A stretch of 64,000 bases of DNA from Heterohyrax brucei (taxonomy: Eukaryota > Chordata > Mammalia > Hyracoidea > Procaviidae): assembly GCA_028571685.1 (NCBI GenBank), contig CM053142.1:125418796-125482795 (forward strand). Direction: 5' to 3'. The notes under the pieces are model-generated. The model saw only the letters and a list, made by a program, of their open reading frames with translations, had not been told where the DNA came from and did not search any database. This document shows, one piece after another, positions 22,633 through 33,594 of the stretch; the first letter of the stretch is position 1; every line of letters begins with the position of its first letter. The position numbers were made by a program, and so were the translations under genes.

Positions 22633-24447
22633 CCTTCCATCTTCTTTTGATGCTTCCCCACTCATTTACTAGTTCCCCTATAGAATCCTTCAGTATTGTA
22701 ACTAGAGGCTTGAATTTTTTCTTTAATTCTTTCAACTTGAGAAATGCTGAATTTGTTCTTCCCTTCTGAGTTCTAGCTCCAGGTCTTTATAGATGTCACC
22801 ACCACGTTACTTTGTCTTCTGGAGCTGCTCAGTGAAACAGCAAGATATTTATATCGGGGAAATGGTACACATGATTGGAGAGACTGGAACATCCTAAGTT
22901 GATGCGTCATGATAGAGGTTTCTCCTGATTCATACAGCTACAGGGGTTGGTGAGCCCAAGATTGGCAGGTTGAAAGCAGGGCTGTTACTTACAGGCTATG
23001 TATGTCAATGAATCCCAAGATCATCAAGCAAGGCAGCTGCTAGCTCAAGTTCCAAGAACCAGAGGTCAGACAATCAGAAGCCAGATGCAAGATCCAGAGT
23101 GAGCAAAAACCCATGTCTTCCAGGAAATCCACTTATGTATTTGATGCAGGCTACACTCCCAAGGAAACTCCCTTTCAACTGATTGCCTATTTACAGTAGA
23201 TCCCATCATGGAGGTGATCACATTATATCAAAGCTCACCATGGCAGTGATTGGATCATCATACAACTGCCAAACTATATCATAACAAAACACTGAGAATC
23301 ATGATCCAGCCAGGTTGACACATAATCTTAATTATTACAATTAGTATACTATTTATACCATGTATTAGGGCCTCTAGAATTATCCTTATTATTTCTTCCA
23401 TGGTCTTTATAGTTGTGTGTCTTTATACTTAGGTCTTCAATCTATTTTGAGTTAATTTTTGTATATGGCATAAGATACAGGTCCTCTTTTATTTTGTTAT
23501 GGGTGAAAAGCTATCCAGTTTTTCTAGCACCATTTGTTGGAATGTTTCTTTCTCTTTTAGTAGATTTTGGCCCTTTGCCAAAGATCAGCTGTCCAGAGAA
23601 GGAGGAATTTATTTCTGGGTTCTCAATTGTTCCATTTGCAAACATCTTAATCATCTTATGTATGCCTAGTTCACCCTTCTAAGCAATTTTGGAACTCTTT
23701 TTCTGTAATGGCCATCAGAGATATCATTGTATTATTCTACTCATTCCAGAAAGAGTTCCAAAATTGCTTTGAAAGGTGAACTAGGTACTGGTGTTAGTGC
23801 ATAGCATCCCAAGGGGAGTACTTTGAAGTTGACTGTGGTGATATTCACCAGTGAAGTATATAGCACTTAAAATAAGTAAGTTCAGAGACTGATTTTTGTA
23901 TATTGACCTTGTATCCTGAATCTATTAGTTCCAGCAGCTTTCCTTTGGAGTCTCTTGGATTTTCTGTGTATAGGATCATATTATCTGTGAATCAGGATAA
24001 TTTTATTTCTTTCTTGGCACTTCAAACGCACTTTCTTTTCTTTTTTTTTCCAATTTCATCGTTGATTTCTCTACTTATCCAGTGGGTTTTAAGATTGTGA
24101 TCAGTGATAATTCTTTGTATTATTTCAGTATTTGTTAATTTATTAAGGTTTGCTTTTGTCCTAAAAACATAATCTATTCTTGAGAGTGTTCTATGTGCAC
24201 TGGAAAAGTCTATGCACATTGCTGCTTTTGGGTGGAGTGTTCTGTATAAGTCTGTTGGTTGACTGTGGTGTTTCTATCTTCTGTTTCTCTGTTGAGCTTC
24301 TTTCTAGTTGTTCCGTCTTTCACCAGAAGAACTGTTCTGAAAATCTGCTATTGTTATTGTGGAATTGTTTATATCTCTTTTGAACGCTGTTAAAATTTAA
24401 GTATTTTGGAATCCTGTTGTTTGGTGTGTATATATTTATTATACCTA

Positions 24448-24490
24448 TGTCCTCTTGGTGAGCCAAGCCAGCCAAGTGTCCTCTTGGTGA
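24448..24490 (-). mobile_element. Tail-only micro-insertion with 14-bp direct repeats
   Basis: Perfect 14-bp repeats TGTCCTCTTGGTGA at 24448-24461 and 24477-24490 flank the 15-bp insert GCCAAGCCAGCCAAG. L1 has a single copy of the 14-bp phrase at this place. The insert matches the extreme tail of the SINE/RTE fragments at 57900, 58374 and 59252, so it looks like a retroposition product carrying only the tail. Confidence 0.65.
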
Positions 24491-24960
24491 ATTGACCTTT
24501 AATCATTATATAATGTCCTTCCTTTTCTTTTATGGTAGATTTTGCTTTAAAGTCTGTTTTTCAGAGATTAACATTGCTACTTGTGTTCTTTTTTGGTTAC
24601 TGTAGCTTGATGTGTATTTTTTTCATCCTTTGATTTTTTGTTTATTTATATATTTTTGTCTAATGTATGCCTCTTGTAGATAGTGTATTGATGGATCCTT
24701 TTTTGTCAAAATCCATTGTGCCACTCTATGTCTGTTTACAGATGTATTTAGTCCATTTACATGAATTACCTAAACAATCACATAATTACAATTACATAAT
24801 TATCGGTAAATATGAATTCACTGCTGTTGTTTTATTATGCTTTGTGTGTGTGCATGATGTTGACAATTTCTTTGTTTCACTTAATTTTTTGTGCTGATTT
24901 CTTTTCGTTTTCTACATTGTCCTTGGTTTTCTATTTAGGAAATGTAAAAGTCCTCCATTC

Positions 24961-25187
24961 AGTAGTCAGTAGGCACAGAGAGAGTGTATGCTAAAGACAT
25001 AAGAAGAGGCTTAATGATGAAGCCCCTGGCACGCCATGGTAAAGACTTAGGACTGAAGTATTTTGTGTCAGCAAATAAAAACACTGGGGCAAGATTTGAA
25101 ACTATTACTGTAGAAGGAGTAAGGAGGGTTGACTGGGGAGTATAAAACTGGATAGGGGATAGCTCTAGCCACTTTGAAAAAATTTTC
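24961..25187. other. No gene; unrecognised sequence
   Basis: Short stretch between the old L1 and the target duplication of the next L1. Nothing identifiable. Confidence 0.5.
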
Positions 25188-25197
25188 AAATATTGCC

Positions 25198-26298
25198 GAT
25201 AATGTGGAGGGCGGAGTCAAGATGGCAGACTAAACACATGTCTCCCTAAATCCCTCTGAAAACCAAAATCTGAAATGATAATTAAATGGAGCCTTCTGGA
25301 CACCTAGTAAGCCCTGGGATGTGGCATAGTGCTGTAAATTTGAACTTCATACCACTGAACGCAAAACCTCCTCTCTTTCACTGACCCCATTCTAGGTGAG
25401 CACAGGCTTGCACAAACTGAAGGTAACTCACCATTTTGATTTTCTTTCCTCTGTCTTGGCCAGTGAGCAGAGATGGGACTTGACTAGCTGCTGGTCTCGG
25501 ACACACTACTGGTGGGACCAGCAAGCACAATTACCATGTTCTGAGATCCCAGCTTTGGACTCTGTATATCTTGGCTCCTCTGGCTTATCTTTCTGCCTCC
25601 ACCATGTGGTAGCCATACAGATGTGCTTCTGCTGGATGCCATCTTGATCCACCGGGAAACAGAGAAGCCCAGGTGGAGACTCTGGCTGGACTCAGTTCCA
25701 AGGCTGAAAGGTGGTGCCTGGTAGGGAAAGAATGCTTTTCCCACAGGAAGGCAGTATTTTACACTGTGTCACCTGAGGCTGGGGCCCAGTGGCAGAGGCT
25801 GTGGACTCTGGCTATCTTGGCACTCTTGGCCTCTCTTTCTGCCGGGAGCCTGGTCCCAGCCTGGTGGTAAGCTTGTGCAGGTCACCATCTTGCTTCACTG
25901 GGAGGTAGATTCATCCATATGGAAGCCTCAGCTGGACCTAATTCCTGGGGCTGGGAGGCAGTACCTACCCAGAAGAGACTGCTTTTCCAGCAGAAAAGAA
26001 GAATACTACACAGTACCGCCTACAGCTGGGGCCCTACAGCAGAGGCCAGCAGAAAAGCAGCCTTTCTGCATTGTGAACTGGTTTATAATATCTGGAGTTC
26101 AATATAGAGGTGCTTGCTTTGCTCGCTGGGAAGACAGACCTATACACCTAAAACCTGACTGACGTTGGAAGTTGTCAGATACCTTTTACCTTCCATTTTA
26201 AGACTGCCTAGAGAAACAACTGTGGTCCACCTTCACAGCATCTCTCCCAGCCTTTATTGACCCACAAGAAGCCCAAAAAGCAACAAACTCTGGAGAAA
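25198..26298 (+). promoter_or_regulatory. L1 5' UTR (former internal promoter)
   Basis: The opening phrase gtcaagatggcagactaaac is the standard L1 5' UTR start. About 1.1 kb precede ORF1. In intact L1 this region drives transcription, and activity here is unlikely given the age. It contains a diverged tandem pair: 25545-25775 and 25780-26050 share phrases such as ggctggggcccagtggcaga and ctggggccctacagcagagg. Confidence 0.75.
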
Positions 26299-27200
26299 AT
26301 GGTAAACCAGAAATCACCCATGGCATCACAAGACCCCAAGAGAAACCACCTCAGAACTTCCCATAAAAATAAAGCTTTCTGAAACTATCAGAAGCTGAAT
26401 ACAAAGGATTATATAGACAGCCCTCCTAGACCTTACACAAATGGAGCAGAAGAAAACAAAAAATTAAGCAAGCTGTTCGATCTGATGGATCATCAGCACT
26501 GTGAAATCAACAGATCAAGAACAAAATCAAAGACATAGAAACTTAAATTCGAAGCCAAGAAACGGAATGGAACAAATGGAAAATAGAATTTCTGATTTGG
26601 AAGACAGAGCCACTGACTCCAGGATCTATGAGGAGAAATCAGAAAAAAGAAACAAGAAAAATGAAGAAGAATTAAGAAGCATGTGGGACTCTGTTAAGAA
26701 GGACGATCTATGATTAACTGGAATTCCTGAACAGGGTGAGACACCTGAGAACTCAGAGAGTATTTTTGCTGAGCTACTGACAGAAAACTTCTCAGAAATT
26801 ATGAAAGAAGAGAATACAGATATCCAAGACATTTATGGAACACCACTCAATATAGATCTCAACAGAAAGACTCCAAGACATATTATAATCAAGCTTAGTA
26901 AAATGAAACATCAGCAGAAACACTCAAAGGCAGCGAGACTCAAAGCAGCTAAGATTCAGAAGGAAATTCTATTGGCTTTCGTCAGATTTCTCAGCAGAAA
27001 TGATGCTGGCATGGAGACAGTGGCATAACACATTCAAAGCCTTGAAGGAGAAGAACTTCCAACCAAGAATTATATATCCTGTAAAACTATTTTTCAAATA
27101 TGAAAATGAAATTAAGATATTCAAAGATAAACAGAAACTCAGAAACTGTAAAAACCAAACCAAAGCTACAGGAAATACTGAAAGAATCTCTAGGCTTGGA
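26299..27200 (+). pseudogene. L1 ORF1 (RNA-binding protein), broken
   Basis: ORF1 protein coats L1 RNA. The candidate start is the ATG at 26299. The coiled-coil part is visible in frame 26501-26713 (NGMEQMENRISDLEDRA, rich in E, K and Q). The RNA-recognition part is in frame 26801-27028 (KTPRHIIIKLSKMKHQQKH). The C-terminal domain is in frame 27000-27257 (WHNTFKALKEKNFQPRIIYP, then KIFKDKQKLRN). The pieces overlap in different frames and there is a stop at 26711-26713, so no full protein can be made. The domain order is the normal one for L1. Confidence 0.85.
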
Positions 27201-27639
27201 AGAACAAAACCACTAACTTTAATTTCAGAAGGACACATTTTCCAGAATCCTACTTAGTTAGGGAAGGATCCAAACACAATCAAAGCTATAACAGTGAAAC
27301 AAATGATCTAGTGATCATATCATGTAAACTGTGATATTATCATATTAAAAAGAAGGATGTATTACAGTCATTATAGTCCTTCCAGAGGGAGGGGAAGTTG
27401 ACAAGACTGGTAGCAATCAAAATTCAGTTTATATATAGTCAATTAAGTGGGATCATAGGGGCAGCCATACAGCATAATAAAGAAGTAACATACCATATCA
27501 AGAAATGTAATACAGGAGTCTTAACAACTACAAAACCAACCCTGAAAAAGGTAAAAAATCAGCTCACAAAGAAGAATGTCACAGAACAGATTAATAAGAA
27601 CAACAGAGGAAACATGAACACAAAAATAAACATATCACA

Positions 27640-30600
27640 ATGGCAGCACTGAACACATATCTATCAATAATTACATTGAATGTGAATGGATGGAATGCTC
27701 CAGTAAAGAGACATCAAGTGACATTTTGGATCAAAAGACATGACCCATTTATGTGCTGTCTACGAGAAACTCACCTTAGACTTAAAGATAGGGACAACTG
27801 AAAATTAAAGGATGGAAGAATATATGTCAAATTAACAACACACAAAGAAGAGCAGGTGTGGCAATTCTAATCTCAGATAAAATCAATTTTAATGTAAAAT
27901 CCACCATCGTGGACAAGGATGGACACTATTTATTGCTGAAAAGTTCAATACACAAGGAGAACTTAACAATATTAAATACTTATGCACCTAATCTTAGAAC
28001 ACCTAAATACAGAAAAGAAACACTGACTACACTCAAAAAGGACATAGATCACTCCACAATAATAGTAGAAGACTTCATCACTCTGTTCTCAATGTTGGAG
28101 AGATCATCTAGAAAAAAGCTTAATAAAGACACAGAAGACCTTATTGCCACAAAATTAACCAACTAGACCTCATCGACATAGACAGAACTTTCTATCCATC
28201 AGCAGACAACTACAACTTCTTCTCCAGTGCACATGGAACACTCTCCAGAATAGACCACGTGTTAGTACATGAAACAATTGTCAACAAAATCCATACCACT
28301 GAGTTAATGCAAAGCATCTTCTCAGACAGTAAAGCCATAAAAGTCAAAATCAATAGCAGAAAAAACATAAATACAAAGTGGAACTCTTGGAAACTGAACA
28401 ACATCTTGCTCAAAAAAACATAGGTTATAGAAGAAATCAAGGATGAAATAAAGAAATTTATAGATTCCAATGAGAACAAAAACACTTCCTATCAAAACCT
28501 ATGGGATATAGCCAAAGCAGTGCTCAGGGATCAGTTTATCTCCATAAATGCACACATCTGGAAGGAAGAAACCAAATCAAAGAACTGACCCTATAGCTTG
28601 AACAAGTAGAGAGAACACAAGAGGAACTCCTCAGGCACCAGAAGAAACCAGATCATAAAGATTAAGTAGAACTAAATGAACTACAGAATAGAAGAACAAT
28701 TGAAAAAACTGGAAAGACCAAAAGCTGGTTTTTTTGAAAAGATCAACAAAATTGATAAACCACTGGCTAAACTTACTAAAGAAAAGCAGGAAAGGAAACA
28801 AATAACTCAAATTAGATATGAGAGGGGAGTTGTCACCACAGATCCAACAGAAATAAAAAATATCATAACAGAATACCATGAAAGACTGTACTCTAACAAA
28901 TTTGAAAACCTAGAGGAAATGGACAAATTCCTTGACTCATACCACCTACCCAAATTATAACAACGAGAAACAGAACAACTTAATAAACCCATCACAAAGG
29001 AAAAGACTGAAAATGTCATCAAAACACTGCCAACCAAAAAAAGCCCAGGCCCAGATCACTGCAGAATTCTACCAAGCATTTAGAGAAGAGTTATCTCCAA
29101 TACTACTGAGACTATTTCACAGTATAGAAAGGGATGGAGTAATCCCAAACTCATTCTATGAAGCCAGCATAACCCTGGTACCAAAGCCAGGAAAAGACTC
29201 AACAAAGAAGGAGAACTACAGACAGATATCACTCATGAATCTAGATGCAAAAATCTTCAACAAAATTCTTGCCAACAGAGTACAACAACATATCAAGAAA
29301 ATAATCCATCATGACCAAGTGGGTTTCACACCAGGGATGCAAGGCTGGTTCAACATCAGAAAAAACAATTAATGTGATTAACCACATAAATAACACAAAA
29401 GACAAGAATCACCCGATTTTGTCCACTGATGCAGACAAGGCATTTGATAAAGTCCACACCCATTCATGCTAAAAACTCTTAGCAAAATAGGCATAGATGG
29501 CAAATTCCTCAATGCAATAAGGGCCATTTATACACCCTCATCCTGAATGGAGAGAGACTGAAAGGCTTTCCCTTGAGAACAGGAACTAGACAAGGATGCC
29601 CACTCTCATCTCTGCTATTCAATATTGTACTAGCAGTTCTAGCCAGAGCAATTAGACAAGACCAAGAAATAAAGGGCATCTGCTTTGGCAAAGAGGAACT
29701 AAAGATCTCCCTATTTGCTGATAATATGGTTGTATATGCAGAGAATCCCAAAAAGTCCATAAGGAAACTACTCAAACTGATAGAAGAGTTAAGCAAAGTC
29801 TCAGGATACAAGATAAACATGAGTAAATCGGTAGGATTCCTTTATACCAACAACAAGATTATTAAGGAAGAAATCACCAAGTCAATACCATGTACTATAG
29901 CCCCCAAGAAGATAAAGTACCTAGGAATAAATTTAACCAGAAAGATAACAGACCTTTACAAAGAGAACCACAAACTCTTACTACAAGAAACTAAGAGAGA
30001 TTTACATAAACGGGGAAACCTACCCTGCTCATGGATAGGAAGACTTAACATTGTGAAAATGTCTATTTTACCCAAAGCAATCTACTTATATAATGCAATC
30101 CCAATATAAGTTCCAGTGACATTTTTTATGAGATGGAGAAACAAATTACCAACGTTGTCTAGAAAGGGAAGAAGCCCCAGATAAGTAAAGCATTACTAAA
30201 GAAAAAGAAAACACTGGGAGCCTCTCACTGCCCAACTTTAGAAACTATTACACTGCCACAGTAGTCAAAACAGCCTGGTACTGGTACAAAAAGAGACAGA
30301 TAGATCAACTGAACAGAATCAAGACCCCAGAGATGACATCATCTGCTTATGTACAGTTGATATTCAACAAAGGCCCTAAGACATTAAACTGGGGTAAAAA
30401 CAATAGTTCAACAAATGGTGCTGGCAAAATTGGATATCCATCTGCAATAAATTTAAACAAGACCCATATCTTACCCCTTATACAAAAGCCAGCTCAAACT
30501 GGATAAAAGACCTAAATATCAAACCTAAAATGGTAAGGCTTACCCAGAGAAAAATAGAAACAACAATGGAAGTTCTAACATACAACATAGACTGACTTCA

Positions 30601-31990
30601 AAATCTGTCAAACAAACCACAATCATCAGAAGAGAAAATAGATAAATTGAAAGTACTAAGAATCAAACACTTTTCTCATCCAAAGACTTTGTTAATAGAA
30701 CTAAAAGGCCACCTACACAATAGGAAAAAATATTTGGCAACCATATCTCAGACCAATACCTGATCTCCATAATCTATAAGGCATTACAAAATACCAATAA
30801 GAAAAAGTTAAATCATCCAATTAAGTGATGGGCAAAGGAGATGGACAGACACTTCTCTAAAGAGGAGGTCCAGGCAGCCAAAAAACACATGTGGACATGC
30901 TCACTGTGGTGGTCAGCATTATGTCAACTTGGCTACTCCATATTTGGCTGATGTATTAAGTGGCAGGGTGGGGTTTGTGGTGGCTTTCCACCTCTCGGCT
31001 CTCATCTCTCAACCTTCCACTACTACTGCTGTTCTGCGCACATAGCCAGGAGCTCCTGCTCTCTTCTTGCAGCATCTGGTTCCTGGACTTGAGCTAGCAG
31101 CTGTCGGATTCATCAATCCTTACAGTCGGCACTTGAGAGTCCTGTTCCCTGACCTGCCGATCCTGGGTTCACCAGCCTCTGCCGCTCCTGCTCCCTGACC
31201 TGCTGATCCTGGGTTTGCCAGCCTCTGTTGCTTCGTCTCGCCACCAGCTTGGGATCCACCGACCTATACAACCAGTGATCTAGAACTCTGGTCTTTGACC
31301 TGCTGACTTTGGGCTTCTCAGCTTCCATGGCCATGTGAGGCTTGTGCCAGAACTTGGGACATTCAGCTTCTGTGATTGTGTGAGCTGTTTCCTATATATA
31401 TATCTATATCTATCTATCTATATATATTATAAATTTTTCCTTGTACCTACACGTGTTACTGGTTTTGCCTCCCTAGAAAACCCAGCCTAAGACACTCATG
31501 ACCATTAGCTATTAAAGAAATTCAAATCAAAATGACAATGAGATACATCTCACCCCAACAAGGTTGGCCATGAACCAAAAAACACAAGACAACAATGCTG
31601 GAGAGGCTGTGGGGAGATTGGAACTCTCCTACACTGTTGATGGGATTGCAAAATGGTGCAACCTCTTTGGAAAGCAATATGGTACTTCCTTAAAAAAATG
31701 GATCTAGATATACCATTTGACCCAGTAATTCCACTGCTTGGAATATATCTGACAGAATCAAGGCCATTCACACCAACTGATACATGCATATGAATATTCA
31801 GGACAGTCTACAATAGCGAAAAGATGGAATCAATCCAGATGCCCAACAACAGAAGAATGGATAGGTAAACTATGGTATATATACTCAATGGAACACTATG
31901 CAATGATAAAAGACAATGATGATTGCAGGAAACATCTTATAACCTGGTTTCAATTGGAGGACATTAGGCTGAGTGAAAGTAGTCAGTGAC
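27640..31990 (+). pseudogene. L1 ORF2 (endonuclease and reverse transcriptase), broken
   Basis: The N-terminus begins near 27650 (acattgaatgtgaatgg). The endonuclease is visible in frame 27858-28166 (SSIHKENLTILNTYAPN). The linker is frame 28676-28960, and the RT fingers and palm lie in frames 28932-29372 ([14 protein letters not shown]) and 29573-30109 ([14 protein letters not shown]). The catalytic motif at about 29713-29728 reads FADNM instead of FADDM, so the second aspartate is asparagine. The frames are out of phase with each other, and an LTR splits the C-terminal part at 30905-31494. The 178-codon piece is the longest open frame in the window. Confidence 0.9.
30905..31494 (+). mobile_element. 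Solo LTR (TGTGGTGG...CTAAGACA) in L1 ORF2
   Basis: 590 bp, starting TGTGGTGGTCAGCATTATG and ending CAGCCTAAGACA. The flanking repeats are CTCAC (30900-30904) and CTCAT (31495-31499), one mismatch in five. It is the same family as 61550-62076, with an extra internal tandem unit (cctgacctgctgatcctggg near 31195) and a TATC-rich tract at 31390-31432. Confidence 0.9.
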
Positions 31991-33016
31991 CAAAGGACAA
32001 ATATTCTATGAGACTCCTACTATAAGAACTTAAAAACAGACTCATGCATAGAAGAAAAGACTCTTTGATGGCTGCAAGGGTGGGGAGGGAGGCAGGGTGT
32101 TAGGGGATTGTTTAGATTAGTTAATAGAAATTTGGTTGGGTGAAGTCAGTGACAGCACACATTAGAAAGAAGATCAATATTAACTGGACTTTAACACAAT
32201 TTGAGTACTCCTGCCACATTAACCCAATATTGCAAGGACAGAGTAGCTGGGGCAGGGGGCCAGGGACCATGCTCTCAGGCAAAATCGAGGCCAATTGATA
32301 CAGCTAGCATTTTGCTAATAAGGACTCTGTGCACCTCACATTGGTGAGTGGTGTCTGGGGTCTTAAAAGCTACCAAGCTGCCATCTGAGGGTACATCTAA
32401 TTTTCCCAACTCAACAGGAATGGATGATCACCGAGGACAAGAATGACATGGGGGAAACAGAACCCAGAAGACAGAGAAACCCATGTGAGTGTGTCTCTAC
32501 ATTGACTCGTGACCAGAAGAACCAGATGATGCTTGGCCACCACCAGTGATAGCCACAATGGAGCTCACAAAATTGAGTCTCACTGGCAACACAAGAATAA
32601 GACCGGGTGCACCCTGAGATGTCCACTAAAAGACCACAACTGATGGTCTGGAGATTTGGGGTTTCCCCTAGGAGCATGGCACCTGGCTCTGATGCTGCCC
32701 CTGTCCATAAATCATAATGAAGGTCAACTTTTCGGACAGCAATGGATTGGACTTTGTGATGGAGAGGGACCGTATCTTGTGGGAATTTTATGGTTCTATG
32801 CATCTGTAGGATATCATCCTGCTGACCTCTTACTGGAGGAAGGGGAGTGGGTGGAGAGGAGGAGATAGGAGGCTGTTGGGAGGACACGACATGTATGGAG
32901 CAGAGAGGAAGTGTGTGCTGTCACCAGGCAGAGAGAGCAGTGGGAGCTGCATATAGATGAGCATGCGAATTTATATGGGAATGTACATTTTCATTCAATC
33001 ATAATAAAAAAAAAGA
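31990..33016 (+). other. L1 3' UTR
   Basis: Contains the family phrases ggcaagggtggggaggg-like (32076-32096), tctggggtcttaaaagctac and ccaagctgccatctgagg, and ends in the A-rich tail. The reverse-strand open frame at 32887-32411 is a shadow of this UTR. Confidence 0.8.
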
Positions 33017-33071
33017 AAATATTGCCTTGTTCCATTCTTGCTCTGTCCTAATATCTGCCTACTTATACTCT

Positions 33072-33240
33072 TTGGAAACCCTGGTGGCATAGTGGTTAAG
33101 TGCTACAGCTACTAACCAAAAGGTCAGCAATTTAAATCCACCAGGCACTCCTTGGAAACTGTGGTTCGGTTCTACTCTGTCCTTTGGGGTCCCTATGAGT
33201 TGGAATCGACTCAATGTCAATGTGTTTGGTTTTGGGGTGT
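33072..33240 (+). mobile_element. AfroSINE, plus, well preserved
   Basis: Head (ccctggtggcatagtggtta), body (tctactctgtcctttggggt) and tail (agttggaatcgactcaatgt), followed by a T/G-rich end (ggttttggggtgttttc). Confidence 0.92.
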
Positions 33241-33244
33241 TTTC

Positions 33245-33590
33245 AGACTCTGAGTCCCCTATTCCACTGGATGCTTTTACTTAATACTTTTGCAATAGCC
33301 ATGGTTTTCATGATTTGGGGAAATATAAGTAAAGGAAAGACAATGAATTCAGTTTAAATGCTCCAAGGGGAGGACAGGGAGAGGGAAGATGGATTAAAAT
33401 CCTTATGTGTCAAAGAGATGAAGACACTCTGAAGCTAAGAATGAACTAGTATCATGGACACTGAGGTCACCCAAGGGAAAGGGAGAATTGATTTGGGTGC
33501 CAAAGTCCTCAATGAATTTGAGGGATTAATTACCATGCAATTGACAGCGATGTGGAAAGGTAACAAGTGTCAAAACTTACTAGCAAGAAC
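33245..33590. other. No gene; unrecognised sequence
   Basis: No coding signal or familiar repeat. Confidence 0.5.
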
Positions 33591-33594
33591 TTCA

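Larger units (their letters stand above)
19033..22843 (-). pseudogene. RTE LINE with reverse transcriptase, split by a MaLR element
   Basis: Minus-strand RTE: the 3' end starts at 19033 (gctgttaggtgccatgga), the RT core occupies about 19600-20640, and a further upstream piece is 22633-22843 (aggcttgaattttttcttta). The minus frame 20323-20102 encodes RT residues including QAGFRRGYRTRNIIANVRWI. The catalytic motif near 19785 reads YSGD where intact family members have YADD, so the first aspartate is lost. A 1.98-kb MaLR element sits inside it. The 5' end is truncated. Confidence 0.85.
18981..23339 (-). mobile_element. MaLR-type LTR split by an RTE
   Basis: The left piece, 18981-19032, starts TGTCTTAGGCTGAGTTCTCC. 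The right piece, about 22844-23339, resumes with atttatatcggggaaatgg and ends attattaca. Both match one LTR, seen whole at 40855-41369. The RTE at 19033-22843 lies between the halves. Flanking sequence on both sides is the same part of the old L1, but a clean 5-bp duplication is no longer visible (gttgt and attag). Confidence 0.85.
17180..24960 (-). mobile_element. Old L1 backbone, minus, split by nested inserts
   Basis: Antisense L1 is present on both sides of a 4.36-kb insert. The left part, 17180-18975, is the 3' UTR and the end of ORF2 (ttcacttagcataatgtcct, then aatgggattgtgggatcaaa). The right part, 23340-24960, is the ORF2 endonuclease and RT region (ttttgagttaatttttgtat). The minus frame 24219-24022 encodes SSAHRTLSRIDYVF and TDHNLKTHW, typical of L1 endonuclease. 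Four plus-strand SINEs and one tail micro-insert sit in it. It is decayed throughout. Confidence 0.85.
25198..33016 (+). mobile_element. Full-length L1, sense, split by a solo LTR
   Basis: Starts with an L1 5' UTR (ggagggcggagtcaagatgg) and ends in the 3' UTR plus A-rich tail (atcataataaaaaaaaa). Target duplications AAATATTGCC lie at 25188-25197 and 33017-33026. The order is 5' UTR, ORF1, spacer, ORF2, 3' UTR. Without the LTR and its duplication the element is about 7.2 kb. Both ORFs are broken. Confidence 0.93.

Noticed and set aside
32411-32887. 158-codon open frame on the minus strand
   Set aside because: It lies wholly within the L1 3' UTR, antisense to the element. Related L1 copies show no conservation of this frame and no protein motif is visible.
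33072-33240. tRNA gene, because the SINE head resembles a tRNA with box A and box B-like parts
   Set aside because: The head continues into SINE body and tail and is repeated many times in the window. It is a tRNA-derived SINE and not a functional tRNA.
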